Assembly: GCF_900113525.1 (NCBI RefSeq)
Contig: NZ_FOPP01000008.1
Coordinates: 1-64,000, forward strand
Source of the DNA: Pedobacter insulae
GTDB taxonomy: Bacteria > Bacteroidota > Bacteroidia > Sphingobacteriales > Sphingobacteriaceae
Direction of reading: 5' to 3'
DNA: 64,000 nucleotides
Shown here: one piece after another, positions 1 through 7,232 of the stretch
Numbering within the stretch: the first letter of the stretch is position 1
Layout: each line of letters starts with the position of its first letter
Notes under the pieces: generated by a model
Database searches by the model: none
What the model was told of the DNA's origin: nothing
The model's input: only the letters and a program-made list of their open reading frames with translations
Program-made: the position numbers and the translations under genes

Positions 1-430
1 CTATCCATTTTTTTGTAGGGGTGTAGGTGTTTACAAAAGCGATGGTTCCATCGGGCCCCTCGTCTATCGTTAGGTTTTGAAAGGCAACGGCTCTTTTACT
101 GGGAAGTTCTACAGGGAAAACGTACATCGTATGGCCATTTGCCTTAATCACTTTGATGCTGTCGGTAGCGATGCTGAAACCAAGGTAGGTTTGGTCAGTA
201 TGGATGGACATTTTTTTTGACTTCGAGGACAAAGCGGTCATGAACTCCTGCTTTAAACTGCCGAGCGCACTGAGGTTGGCTTTTTTCTGGAACTGGGCCA
301 GGTTGATGATTTCAACTTTTGGGCCGTTTTTATAGTTGAGCATCTCCTTCTTGCGGGCGGGGTCTATTTTTTCCCCGTTGGAGATTTCCTTTTTACAGGA
401 ATAAACGAATAGAAATAGCGCAAAAGACAT
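1..430 (-). CDS. Putative lipoprotein, 3' end outside window, possible frameshift at its start
   Basis: The frame is open from an ATG at 430 to the window edge, so the C-terminus is missing. The start encodes a hydrophobic stretch ending in FVYSC followed by KKE, a lipobox-like export signal, but it lacks the usual positive N-terminus. A better start (MKKLF...) lies at ATG 485. It is in another frame, separated by a run of eight C on the coding strand (460-467). With seven C the two frames join into a textbook lipoprotein signal. The family is not recognised; the mature part is polar and contains a TIAFVNTYTPT stretch. The first 120 bases are about 46% G+C by hand count, visibly richer than the neighbours. 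Confidence 0.6.
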   Translation of the reverse strand, partial: MSFALFLFVYSCKKEISNGEKIDPARKKEMLNYKNGPKVEIINLAQFQKKANLSALGSLKQEFMTALSSKSKKMSIHTDQTYLGFSIATDSIKVIKANGHTMYVFPVELPSKRAVAFQNLTIDEGPDGTIAFVNTYTPTKKWI

Positions 431-524
431 TAGGATTAACCTTAAACTGAATTTTGTAAGGGGGGGGCGTAAATAGTTTCTTCATAGAGCGATGGTTTTC
501 TTAAAGGTAAGAAATTTTTTGCAC

Positions 525-553
525 AAAAAAGCCCCGAGGTCTACTCGAGGCTT
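525..553 (-). terminator. Intrinsic terminator after the RNase G operon
   Basis: Read on the minus strand, AAGCCTCGAG and CTCGGGGCTT pair around a short TAGAC loop with one mismatch, followed by six T. It lies 44 bases beyond the RNase G stop and before the next minus-strand gene, so it ends the HU-to-rng transcript. Confidence 0.8.
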
Positions 554-596
554 TCTATAATTTTTCAATACACTTTTTCGGTGCCCCTCTTTATTC

Positions 597-2147
597 CTAA
601 AGCTTAATCTCTTCGTCTTTTGAGGAGAAGAAATGGAACTCGGTAAGGTTATAAGACGATACCGATTTTACTTTGATGCGCTGGCCGAATTTAAAGGCCC
701 ATTTCCATTGTAGGGAAATAAATCCTTTTTTAATGAAGGCGGCAATGTATGGATGAACTGCTAAAGTGATGTTTTTTTCATTTTGCTCTCTTAAAATGTA
801 GGTAAGATTGCTCTCAATATCGTCCATTAAAACGATGCTAGCTTTAATTTCACCAGTACCATCACAGGTTGGACATTTCTCTACCGTAACGATATTCATT
901 TCAGGTCTTACCCGCTGACGCGTAATTTGAACTAATCCGAACTTGCTTGGAGGCAAAATCGTGTGCTTAGCACGGTCTAATAACATCAACTCACGTAAAT
1001 AATCAAAGAGCATCTTGCGGTTTGCCGGCTTGTGCATATCAATAAAATCGATAACCACTATGCCTCCCATATCTCTAAGCCTTAATTGGCGCGCAATTTC
1101 TTTTGCCGCTTCTTTATTAACCTGAAGCGCATTTTCTTCCTGATTTTCCTTACTAGCGGTTCTATTACCGCTATTTACATCGATTACATGTAGCGCTTCG
1201 GTATGTTCTACAACCAAATAAGCACCACCAGCTAAATTAACTGTTTTACCAAAAGCATTTTTAATTTGTTTTTCAACGCTAAAATGCTCAAATATTGGTT
1301 CTTTATGTTTATAGTGTTTAACAATTTTCTCCATTTCCGGAGAAATTTCATGCACATAAGAACGAATATCTTCGAAAACACCGGGATCATTAACGTAAAC
1401 GTTAGTAAAGTCGGTGCTTAAAATATCTCTGATTAGGGTAGAAGTACGATCCATCTCTCCCCAAACTCTTTTTGAAGGTTCTGCGTCTGGAAGCTTCTTC
1501 ATAAAGCTTTCCCATTTTGAAACAGAATCCAACAAATCCTTTTGTAATTCAGCAACGCCTTTGCCCTCTGATACCGTTCTAATAATTACTCCGAAATTTT
1601 TAGGCTTAATACTTTCAATAATCTTTTTTAAACGATTACGTTCAGTATTGCTTTTAATCTTTTTGGAAATAGAGATTACATTAGAAAAAGGTACAAGAAC
1701 AATGTATCTTCCTGCAATAGAAAGATCAGCACTTAGCCTGGGGCCTTTAGTAGAAATAGGTTCTTTAGCAATTTGAACCGGTAGAATCAAATTCTTACCA
1801 ACAACTTCGGATATTTTACCCGCTTTATTGATATCAGCTTCTAGCTTAAGATTGTCTAATAAAGTTCCATTTACGGTGCCGTTGCGCTTAATTTTTGTAA
1901 GCTTTATTAAAGATTGAACTTGAGGACCTAAATCAAAATAATGCAAAAATGCATCTTTTTCATAACCTACATCAACGAACGCAGCATTTAACCCAGGCAT
2001 AATTTTTTTAATACGGCCTAAATAAATGTCGCCTACGGCGTAATTGTTATTCGTAATTTCCTTATGAAGTTCTACAAGTTGTTTGTCTTCAATTAAAGCT
2101 ATGGTTACTCCCGTAGGAGTTGAATCGATTATTAATTCCTTTACCAA
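597..2147 (-). CDS. rng: Ribonuclease G (Rne/Rng family endoribonuclease)
   Basis: This is a single-strand-specific endoribonuclease that matures rRNA and starts mRNA decay in the cytoplasm. The 516 residues fit the short RNase G form without the RNase E scaffold tail. An S1-like domain begins near residue 38 (VGDIYLGRIKK). The catalytic aspartates lie in IDVNSG near residue 322 and in VVIDFIDM near 367. The zinc-link motif CPTCDGTG is near 425. The start is TTG, giving MVKELIIDSTP, the usual Bacteroidota N-terminus; no in-frame ATG lies nearby. It is the last gene of a likely operon behind HU, the TPR protein and the 29-residue protein. Confidence 0.95.
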   Translation of the reverse strand: MVKELIIDSTPTGVTIALIEDKQLVELHKEITNNNYAVGDIYLGRIKKIMPGLNAAFVDVGYEKDAFLHYFDLGPQVQSLIKLTKIKRNGTVNGTLLDNLKLEADINKAGKISEVVGKNLILPVQIAKEPISTKGPRLSADLSIAGRYIVLVPFSNVISISKKIKSNTERNRLKKIIESIKPKNFGVIIRTVSEGKGVAELQKDLLDSVSKWESFMKKLPDAEPSKRVWGEMDRTSTLIRDILSTDFTNVYVNDPGVFEDIRSYVHEISPEMEKIVKHYKHKEPIFEHFSVEKQIKNAFGKTVNLAGGAYLVVEHTEALHVIDVNSGNRTASKENQEENALQVNKEAAKEIARQLRLRDMGGIVVIDFIDMHKPANRKMLFDYLRELMLLDRAKHTILPPSKFGLVQITRQRVRPEMNIVTVEKCPTCDGTGEIKASIVLMDDIESNLTYILREQNEKNITLAVHPYIAAFIKKGFISLQWKWAFKFGQRIKVKSVSSYNLTEFHFFSSKDEEIKL

Positions 2148-2266
2148 AAGCTACAGATTTTAAGGTACTGCTACCTTATTTACACATGGACCAAAAAACA
2201 TTGAATCCAAAAATAAATGCACCATTGATGAAGCATTTATTTTTGTTCAATACAAGATAGGGAAGC

Positions 2267-2356
2267 CTATTTTTTCTTGTGTCTGTTTTTTCTTAAACGT
2301 TTTTTACGTTTGTGCGTAGCCATTTTATGTCTTTTTCTTTTTTTACCGCTTGGCAT
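2267..2356 (-). CDS. 29-residue basic protein, AURKAIP1/COX24 (mS38-like) family
   Basis: A complete 30-codon frame runs from ATG 2356 to TAG 2267. The product begins MPSGKKRKRHKMATHKRKKR and ends RKNRHKKK. It is almost entirely Lys, Arg and His, and resembles the COX24/AURKAIP1 domain of the mitochondrial small-subunit protein mS38. Proteins of this size and composition are conserved in Bacteroidota and are thought to bind the ribosome. It lies between the TPR gene and rng on the same strand. The family call rests on composition, the HKMATHKRKKR core and context. The ribosomal role is inferred from family knowledge. Confidence 0.8.
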   Translation of the reverse strand: MPSGKKRKRHKMATHKRKKRLRKNRHKKK

Positions 2357-2394
2357 AATTTTAAGTTTTTAATGTTTTTTATTAATTCTGTTAA

Positions 2395-3270
2395 TTAACG
2401 TTTATTCTTTAACTCAGCTACCTTTTTATCTATAAAATTAGATATCGTAGGGCTGGCTGCTAATTTTTTGCTAGTTGAATAAGCGTCTATTGCTTCTGTA
2501 TTCTTCCCTAAACTCTCATAAGCTGTTCCCAGATAAAAATAGGCTTCTGGAGTTGCTTTGATAGTTTCGATAATATTTTTGAAACGAGTGATCGCCTTGT
2601 CGAACTGACCTGATTTTATAGCGAACACACCTAAATTCATGTTTGCCTTTAAATTTTTTGGATCTTTCTCCACTACTTCACGTAACATCATGATCCCCTC
2701 CATTGGAGCACCCATTCCATTTACGATGGTAACGCCTAAACCAGTTTTAGCCTCCGTATTTGTAGAGTCTAAAGCCATGGCTTCCATAAATGAAGCATTT
2801 GCTTTTTGCAACATTATTGGTCGCACTAAGCTGTCGGCTGTGTTATCAAAGCCCTTTAAAAAGCGTGTGCCAGCCGCTAACCAGTTAGTTAAAACAGGCT
2901 CATTTTTTGCAACAACTTCTAAATACATCGCACTTGGTATTGCTTGCTCCACATCATCCCATTTCTGGGCAAGTTGCTTCGCTTGTTCAAGTTGCGCTTT
3001 ACCAGAAGCGTTTTTGTAAGTGCTCTCTAATGCCAAAATCTCTTTGGCAATAGCGCTGCTTATAAAATCCCTGCCAATAGCTGATGCATCTTCTATGCTA
3101 AATGAGACCGTATTATTAGATTCGACTGCAGTCTTCTGCCCTGCGGGCATTTGTTTAGATTCTTCCTTCGGCTTAATTAAGCCTTTAACGTCTCTTGTAA
3201 ACAAAAATCCAACAAGAACCACCATGGTGGTAATTATAATAACTTGCTTTGAACGGACACTGTTTAACAT
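2395..3270 (-). CDS. Membrane-anchored tetratricopeptide repeat protein
   Basis: The 291-residue protein has one N-terminal membrane segment (about residues 9-25, IIITTMVVLVGFLF). A polar linker and an alpha-helical repeat region follow. TPR-like units are visible from about residue 165 to 285, including NLKANMNLGVFAIKSGQFDKA and AYFYLGTAYESLGKNTEA. TPRs bind other proteins, and the partner cannot be told from sequence. It starts 12 bases after the HU stop on the same strand, so the two are probably co-transcribed. This HU-TPR-rng order is common in the lineage. The C-terminus (VAELKNKR) is intact. Confidence 0.8.
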   Translation of the reverse strand: MLNSVRSKQVIIITTMVVLVGFLFTRDVKGLIKPKEESKQMPAGQKTAVESNNTVSFSIEDASAIGRDFISSAIAKEILALESTYKNASGKAQLEQAKQLAQKWDDVEQAIPSAMYLEVVAKNEPVLTNWLAAGTRFLKGFDNTADSLVRPIMLQKANASFMEAMALDSTNTEAKTGLGVTIVNGMGAPMEGIMMLREVVEKDPKNLKANMNLGVFAIKSGQFDKAITRFKNIIETIKATPEAYFYLGTAYESLGKNTEAIDAYSTSKKLAASPTISNFIDKKVAELKNKR

Positions 3271-3282
3271 GATAAGTATATA

Positions 3283-3585
3283 TTAAGCTTCTGCTTTAGT
3301 TTTTTTAGAGTTGTTTTTAACTTTGTCGACAAATACTTTTGCTGGTTTAAAACTTGGAACAAAATGTTCTGGGATAATGATCGCCGTGTTCTTAGAGATA
3401 TTTCTAGCAGTTTTCTGTGCTCTCTTTTTAACAACAAAACTACCAAAACCTCGTACGTAAACATTTTCGCCGCCAATCATGCTGTTTTTGATCACTTTGA
3501 AAAATGCTTCAACGGTTTCTTGTACGTCTACTTTTTCAATTCCTGTCTTTGTTGATATTTCTGAAATAATATCTGCCTTAGTCAT
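3283..3585 (-). CDS. HU/IHF family DNA-binding protein
   Basis: This is a small nucleoid protein that bends DNA as a dimer. The 100 residues hold the full fold: an N-terminal helical part (MTKADIISEISTKTG), the conserved GFGSF turn near residue 46, a basic DNA-binding arm, and the FKPAK element near residue 80. A Lys-rich tail (KNNSKKTKAEA) follows. It is the first gene of the minus-strand unit and has its own TACTTTTG promoter box 54 bases upstream. The sequence does not decide between an HU homodimer and an IHF-like subunit. Confidence 0.93.
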   Translation of the reverse strand: MTKADIISEISTKTGIEKVDVQETVEAFFKVIKNSMIGGENVYVRGFGSFVVKKRAQKTARNISKNTAIIIPEHFVPSFKPAKVFVDKVKNNSKKTKAEA

Positions 3586-3638
3586 ATTTTCTATTTATTA
3601 AATTATTGTATGTTATAATTATAACTGTTTTGGGGTTG

Positions 3639-3646
3639 CAAAAGTA
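3639..3646 (-). promoter_or_regulatory. -7 promoter element for the HU operon
   Basis: On the minus strand the bases read TACTTTTG, an exact match to the Bacteroidota -7 box TANNTTTG. The transcript would carry a leader of roughly 45-50 bases before the HU start. The -33 region has only a T-rich stretch. Confidence 0.6.
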
Positions 3647-3798
3647 TTGCTTTTTAATGAGATAGGAAAATAAAAGTTGATTTATTTACAATTGGACTCA
3701 TCATTTAATTGCAAGTTTTAATAGAATGAGATTGTATGCCGTATAAAAGGCAATTATTTTCTACACAATTAATATGATTACATTGTATTTTTGAACTC

Positions 3799-4839
3799 AT
3801 GAGTTTTCAGAAAGCAATCGTAACATGGTATCAAATTAATAAAAGAGAACTTCCCTGGCGCAGTACAACCGACGCTTACGTGATTTGGTTATCGGAAATT
3901 ATTTTGCAACAAACCAGGGTAGAGCAGGGATTGCCTTACTTTCATAAGTTTCTGCTGAATTTCCCCACCGTTAGGGATTTTGCCAATGCCAATGAAGATG
4001 AGGTGCTTAAACTTTGGCAAGGTCTAGGCTATTATTCCCGAGGGAGAAATATGCTGTTTACAGCACAACAGATCGTAGCAGAATACAATGGGATATTTCC
4101 TGTAAAGTATAGCCAACTGATTAAATTAAAAGGTATTGGTGACTATACCGCTGCCGCCATCTCTTCCTTTGCCGCAAATGAATCTAAGGCAGTGGTAGAT
4201 GGAAATGTTTTTAGGGTTTTGTCGAGGTACTTTGGAATTAACGTGCCAATTAACAGTAATGCCGGGAAGAAGTTGTTTTCAAAACTTGCCCAGGAGCTTA
4301 TAGTAGGACAAGTGCCCGCCGTTTATAACCAGGCAATAATGGAATTTGGTGCGTTGCAATGTAAGCCTAAACCCGGTTGCGAAACATGTCCTATCGCACA
4401 GAATTGTAGCGCTTTGATTAATCAACAAGTAAATGTTTTGCCGGTTAAGTTGAAGCTCGTGAAGGTAAAGGAACGATGGCTAAATTACCTGGTAGCATCT
4501 AGTGGGGAGTATATTCTAATTAAGCAACGTCAATCTGGCGATGTTTGGCAAAAGTTGTATGATTTCCCGGTAATCGAGACCTCAAGGGCAATAAACTCTA
4601 CAGATCCGCACTTTGTAGGTCAAGTGAAGGCACTGTTTGGTGAGGAGGTTATAATCCGCCCTGTATGCCAAAAAAGACATTTGTTGACACACCAAATTAT
4701 ATACGTGCATTTTTTTGTTTTAGAAAATTATATGATTAACTTTAATCAGCATGCAGATATTAAATCGGTATTGGTGGATGATTTCAAGTCTTTGCCACAC
4801 CCTAAGGTAATTAGCGATTTTACTGAAATGTATTTATAA
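3799..4839 (+). CDS. mutY: A/G-specific adenine glycosylase MutY
   Basis: This base-excision repair enzyme removes adenine mispaired with 8-oxoguanine. The 346-residue protein has the helix-hairpin-helix glycosylase core. The catalytic Glu33 is in LSEIILQQTRV, the helix-hairpin-helix is near LKGIGDYTAAA, and the catalytic Asp134 is in VVDGNVFRVLSRYF. The iron-sulfur loop has Cys188, Cys194, Cys197 and Cys203. The first spacing is five residues, where the family norm is six. A C-terminal NUDIX-like domain follows (from about residue 225). A TATTTTTG box ends only five bases before the ATG, so the mRNA may be leaderless. ssb follows 16 bases downstream. Confidence 0.95.
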   Translation: MSFQKAIVTWYQINKRELPWRSTTDAYVIWLSEIILQQTRVEQGLPYFHKFLLNFPTVRDFANANEDEVLKLWQGLGYYSRGRNMLFTAQQIVAEYNGIFPVKYSQLIKLKGIGDYTAAAISSFAANESKAVVDGNVFRVLSRYFGINVPINSNAGKKLFSKLAQELIVGQVPAVYNQAIMEFGALQCKPKPGCETCPIAQNCSALINQQVNVLPVKLKLVKVKERWLNYLVASSGEYILIKQRQSGDVWQKLYDFPVIETSRAINSTDPHFVGQVKALFGEEVIIRPVCQKRHLLTHQIIYVHFFVLENYMINFNQHADIKSVLVDDFKSLPHPKVISDFTEMYL

Positions 4840-4855
4840 AACTAATCAAATATTT

Positions 4856-5278
4856 ATGTCTGGTATTAACAAAGTTATTTTGGTTGGGCATTTGGGTAAA
4901 GACCCAGAGGTTCGCCATTTAGATGGAGGGGTAACCGTTGCAAGTTTCCCATTAGCCACTTCCGAAACGTACAACAAAGATGGAAAAAGAGTAGAACAAA
5001 CAGAATGGCATAATATTGTACTTTGGAGAGGGCTCGCAGAAGTAGCCTCAAAATATCTCCAAAAAGGAAAGTTGGTGTATATTGAAGGAAAATTACGAAC
5101 TCGATCTTTCGAGGATAAAGAGAAAGTAAAAAAATATGTAACCGAAGTGGTAGCGGAAAACTTTACCATGTTAGGCCGGAAAAGTGATTTTGAGAATACG
5201 CCAGTGAGTACAGGAACTCCAAAAAGCGAAGAAGATTTCGTAAGCCCGGTTGACGAGACAGGCGATTTGCCTTTTTAA
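4856..5278 (+). CDS. ssb: Single-stranded DNA-binding protein
   Basis: SSB binds single-stranded DNA as a tetramer and recruits replication and repair enzymes. The N-terminal OB fold (residues 1-105) contains the usual MSGINKVILVGHLGKDPEVR opening, an EQTEWHNIV strand and a KLVYIEGKLRTR strand. A short flexible linker leads to the acidic protein-docking tail ending DLPF. The 140-residue length is normal. It lies directly behind mutY on the same strand and is followed by a strong terminator. Confidence 0.95.
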   Translation: MSGINKVILVGHLGKDPEVRHLDGGVTVASFPLATSETYNKDGKRVEQTEWHNIVLWRGLAEVASKYLQKGKLVYIEGKLRTRSFEDKEKVKKYVTEVVAENFTMLGRKSDFENTPVSTGTPKSEEDFVSPVDETGDLPF

Positions 5279-5280
5279 AA

Positions 5281-5306
5281 TAAAAAAGCCCCAATGGGCT
5301 TTTTTA
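5281..5306. terminator. Bidirectional terminator between ssb and glmS
   Basis: AAAAAAGCCC and GGGCTTTTTT pair around a four-base loop (CAAT), with A and T tracts on either side, so it can serve both converging genes. Confidence 0.85.
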
Positions 5307-5307
5307 T

Positions 5308-7146
5308 TTATTCTACCGTAACCGACTTCGCCAAATTCCGTGGTTGATCTACGTTACAACCCCTCAATACCGCAATGTGATAGGAGAGGAGCTGCAAAGG
5401 AATAGTCGCTAAAAGCGGTAAAAATGCTTCGCTAGCATCAGGAATCTCAATGCAATAATCGGCCATCTTTCTTACCTCCACATCTCCCTCTGTTACAATT
5501 GCCAAAACAATACCTTTTCTTGCCTTAACTTCCTGAATATTGCTAATTACCTTTTCATAAGACGAGTTTTTGGTGGCAATAACTACGACAGGCATTTCTT
5601 CATCAATTAATGCAATTGGCCCGTGTTTCATTTCTGCTGCCGGATAACCCTCTGCATGGATATAAGAAATTTCTTTAAGCTTAAGCGCCCCTTCTAAAGC
5701 CACAGGGAAACCACTACCGCGACCTAAAAATAAACAATTCCTGGAGTCTTTGAATTTCTCAGAAATACCTTTAATCATTTCATTAGATTCTAAAGCTATT
5801 TTGATCTTATCAGGAATACAATCTAATTCGGTCAGTAATTCTATGAGTTTAGAATTGGTAATGGTGCCTTTCTGCTGAGCCATATAAAAAGCCATTAAGG
5901 TTAAAACAGTTACCTGTGCAGTAAATGCTTTGGTTGATGCTACACCTATTTCTGGCCCTGCATGTGTATACACACCGGCGTGGGTAATTCTGGGAATTGA
6001 AGCTCCCACCACATTACATACCCCAAAAATAGTTGCTCCTTTTTCTTTAGCCATTTCTATGGCAGCCATGGTATCAGCCGTTTCTCCCGATTGGGAAATT
6101 GCAATGACCACATCTTTTTCTGTGATGATCGGATTTCTATACCTGAATTCAGAAGCATATTCGACCTCAACTGGAATACGTGCATATTCTTCAATTAAAT
6201 ATTCCCCAACTAAACCGGCATGCCATGATGTGCCACAGGCAACAATAATAATGCGATCAATATTCTTGAGCTTATCTACAAACTCTTTAATGCCACCCAA
6301 CTGCACCATACCCTCTTCAGGATAAATCCTCCCTCTCATGCAGTCTCTAATGGAACGGGGCTGCTCATAAATCTCCTTCAGCATAAAATGCTCATAGCCC
6401 CCTTTTTCGAGCATTTCAAGTTTTAACTCTAATTCTTGGATATATGGAGTTTGGATAACGTTATCTAAACGTTTAATTAATAATTCATCACGCTTTAAAA
6501 ACGCAATTTCATTATCGTTTAAGTAAATTACATTTTTTGTGTATTCGATAATAGGGGTTGCATCAGAGGCTATGAAATATTCGCCTTTTCCTACGCCAAT
6601 CACCATCGGACTACCTTTTCGCGCTGCAATTAACTGATCTGGATTATCTTGATCCATAATTACAATGGCATATGCTCCATTCACCTCATTTAACGCTACT
6701 CTTACTGCTTCTAAAAGATCAATCTCCCCGTTTTTGTAAACTTCTTCAATTAAATGAATTAATACCTCGGTGTCGGTATCACTGTTAAAAATATGGCCTC
6801 TATTTAACAGCTCTTCTTTTAATGTAGCGTAATTTTCTATTATTCCATTATGAATAATAGAAAGACGACCGTTATTCGATGTATGTGGGTGTGAATTTCT
6901 GTCTGACGGGGCTCCGTGTGTAGCCCAGCGGGTATGGCCCATTCCAATAGTGCCCGAAAGATTTTTTCCATCTGCAAAATTCTCTAGTTCCTGAACCTTC
7001 CCGGCTTTTTTGTAGATGTTTAAATCTTGATCATCTATTAGGGCAATCCCCGCACTATCATACCCTCTATATTCTAGTCTTTTTAAACCTTTTATTACGA
7101 TTGGCCAAGCATCGCGAAAACCAATATAGCCTACAATTCCACACAT
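5308..7146 (-). CDS. glmS: Glutamine-fructose-6-phosphate aminotransferase (isomerizing)
   Basis: GlmS makes glucosamine-6-phosphate from fructose-6-phosphate and glutamine, the first step toward UDP-GlcNAc for peptidoglycan and lipid A. The 612 residues are full length. The protein opens MCGIVGYIG, so Cys2 becomes the N-terminal nucleophile of the glutaminase domain. GHTRWATHG and HNGIIENY are typical of that domain. Two SIS sugar-binding domains follow (SQSGETADT and GRGSGFPVALEGALKLKE). The end DQPRNLAKSVTVE is the family's conserved C-terminus. A promoter (TTTG-N20-TATTTTTG) lies inside the preceding terminator hairpin. Confidence 0.97.
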   Translation of the reverse strand: MCGIVGYIGFRDAWPIVIKGLKRLEYRGYDSAGIALIDDQDLNIYKKAGKVQELENFADGKNLSGTIGMGHTRWATHGAPSDRNSHPHTSNNGRLSIIHNGIIENYATLKEELLNRGHIFNSDTDTEVLIHLIEEVYKNGEIDLLEAVRVALNEVNGAYAIVIMDQDNPDQLIAARKGSPMVIGVGKGEYFIASDATPIIEYTKNVIYLNDNEIAFLKRDELLIKRLDNVIQTPYIQELELKLEMLEKGGYEHFMLKEIYEQPRSIRDCMRGRIYPEEGMVQLGGIKEFVDKLKNIDRIIIVACGTSWHAGLVGEYLIEEYARIPVEVEYASEFRYRNPIITEKDVVIAISQSGETADTMAAIEMAKEKGATIFGVCNVVGASIPRITHAGVYTHAGPEIGVASTKAFTAQVTVLTLMAFYMAQQKGTITNSKLIELLTELDCIPDKIKIALESNEMIKGISEKFKDSRNCLFLGRGSGFPVALEGALKLKEISYIHAEGYPAAEMKHGPIALIDEEMPVVVIATKNSSYEKVISNIQEVKARKGIVLAIVTEGDVEVRKMADYCIEIPDASEAFLPLLATIPLQLLSYHIAVLRGCNVDQPRNLAKSVTVE

Positions 7147-7165
7147 AGTTAATTTTTAAATAAAA

Positions 7166-7206
7166 AAAATAAGTCGCCCAAAAATATTTCTTTTGAACGA
7201 CTTATG
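7166..7206 (-). terminator. Terminator after the DUF4270 gene, overlapping the glmS promoter
   Basis: Read on the minus strand, ATAAGTCG and CGACTTAT form the outer stem, extended by an inner TTCAAAA/TTTTGGG pairing, and are followed by a run of T. It lies between the DUF4270 stop (7233) and glmS. Confidence 0.75.
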
Positions 7207-7210
7207 CAAA
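7179..7210 (-). promoter_or_regulatory. glmS promoter (-33 TTTG, -7 TATTTTTG)
   Basis: On the minus strand TTTG (7210-7207) is followed after 20 bases by TATTTTTG (7186-7179), both full matches to the Bacteroidota consensus. The leader would be about 25-30 bases. The -7 box lies in the descending half of the upstream gene's terminator hairpin. Confidence 0.7.
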
Positions 7211-7232
7211 CGTTTGTGTAGCCTTATTTTAA

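Noticed and set aside
5930..6325. Plus-strand open frame inside glmS
   Set aside because: It is fully contained in the antisense strand of a conserved gene and has no start signal or domain.
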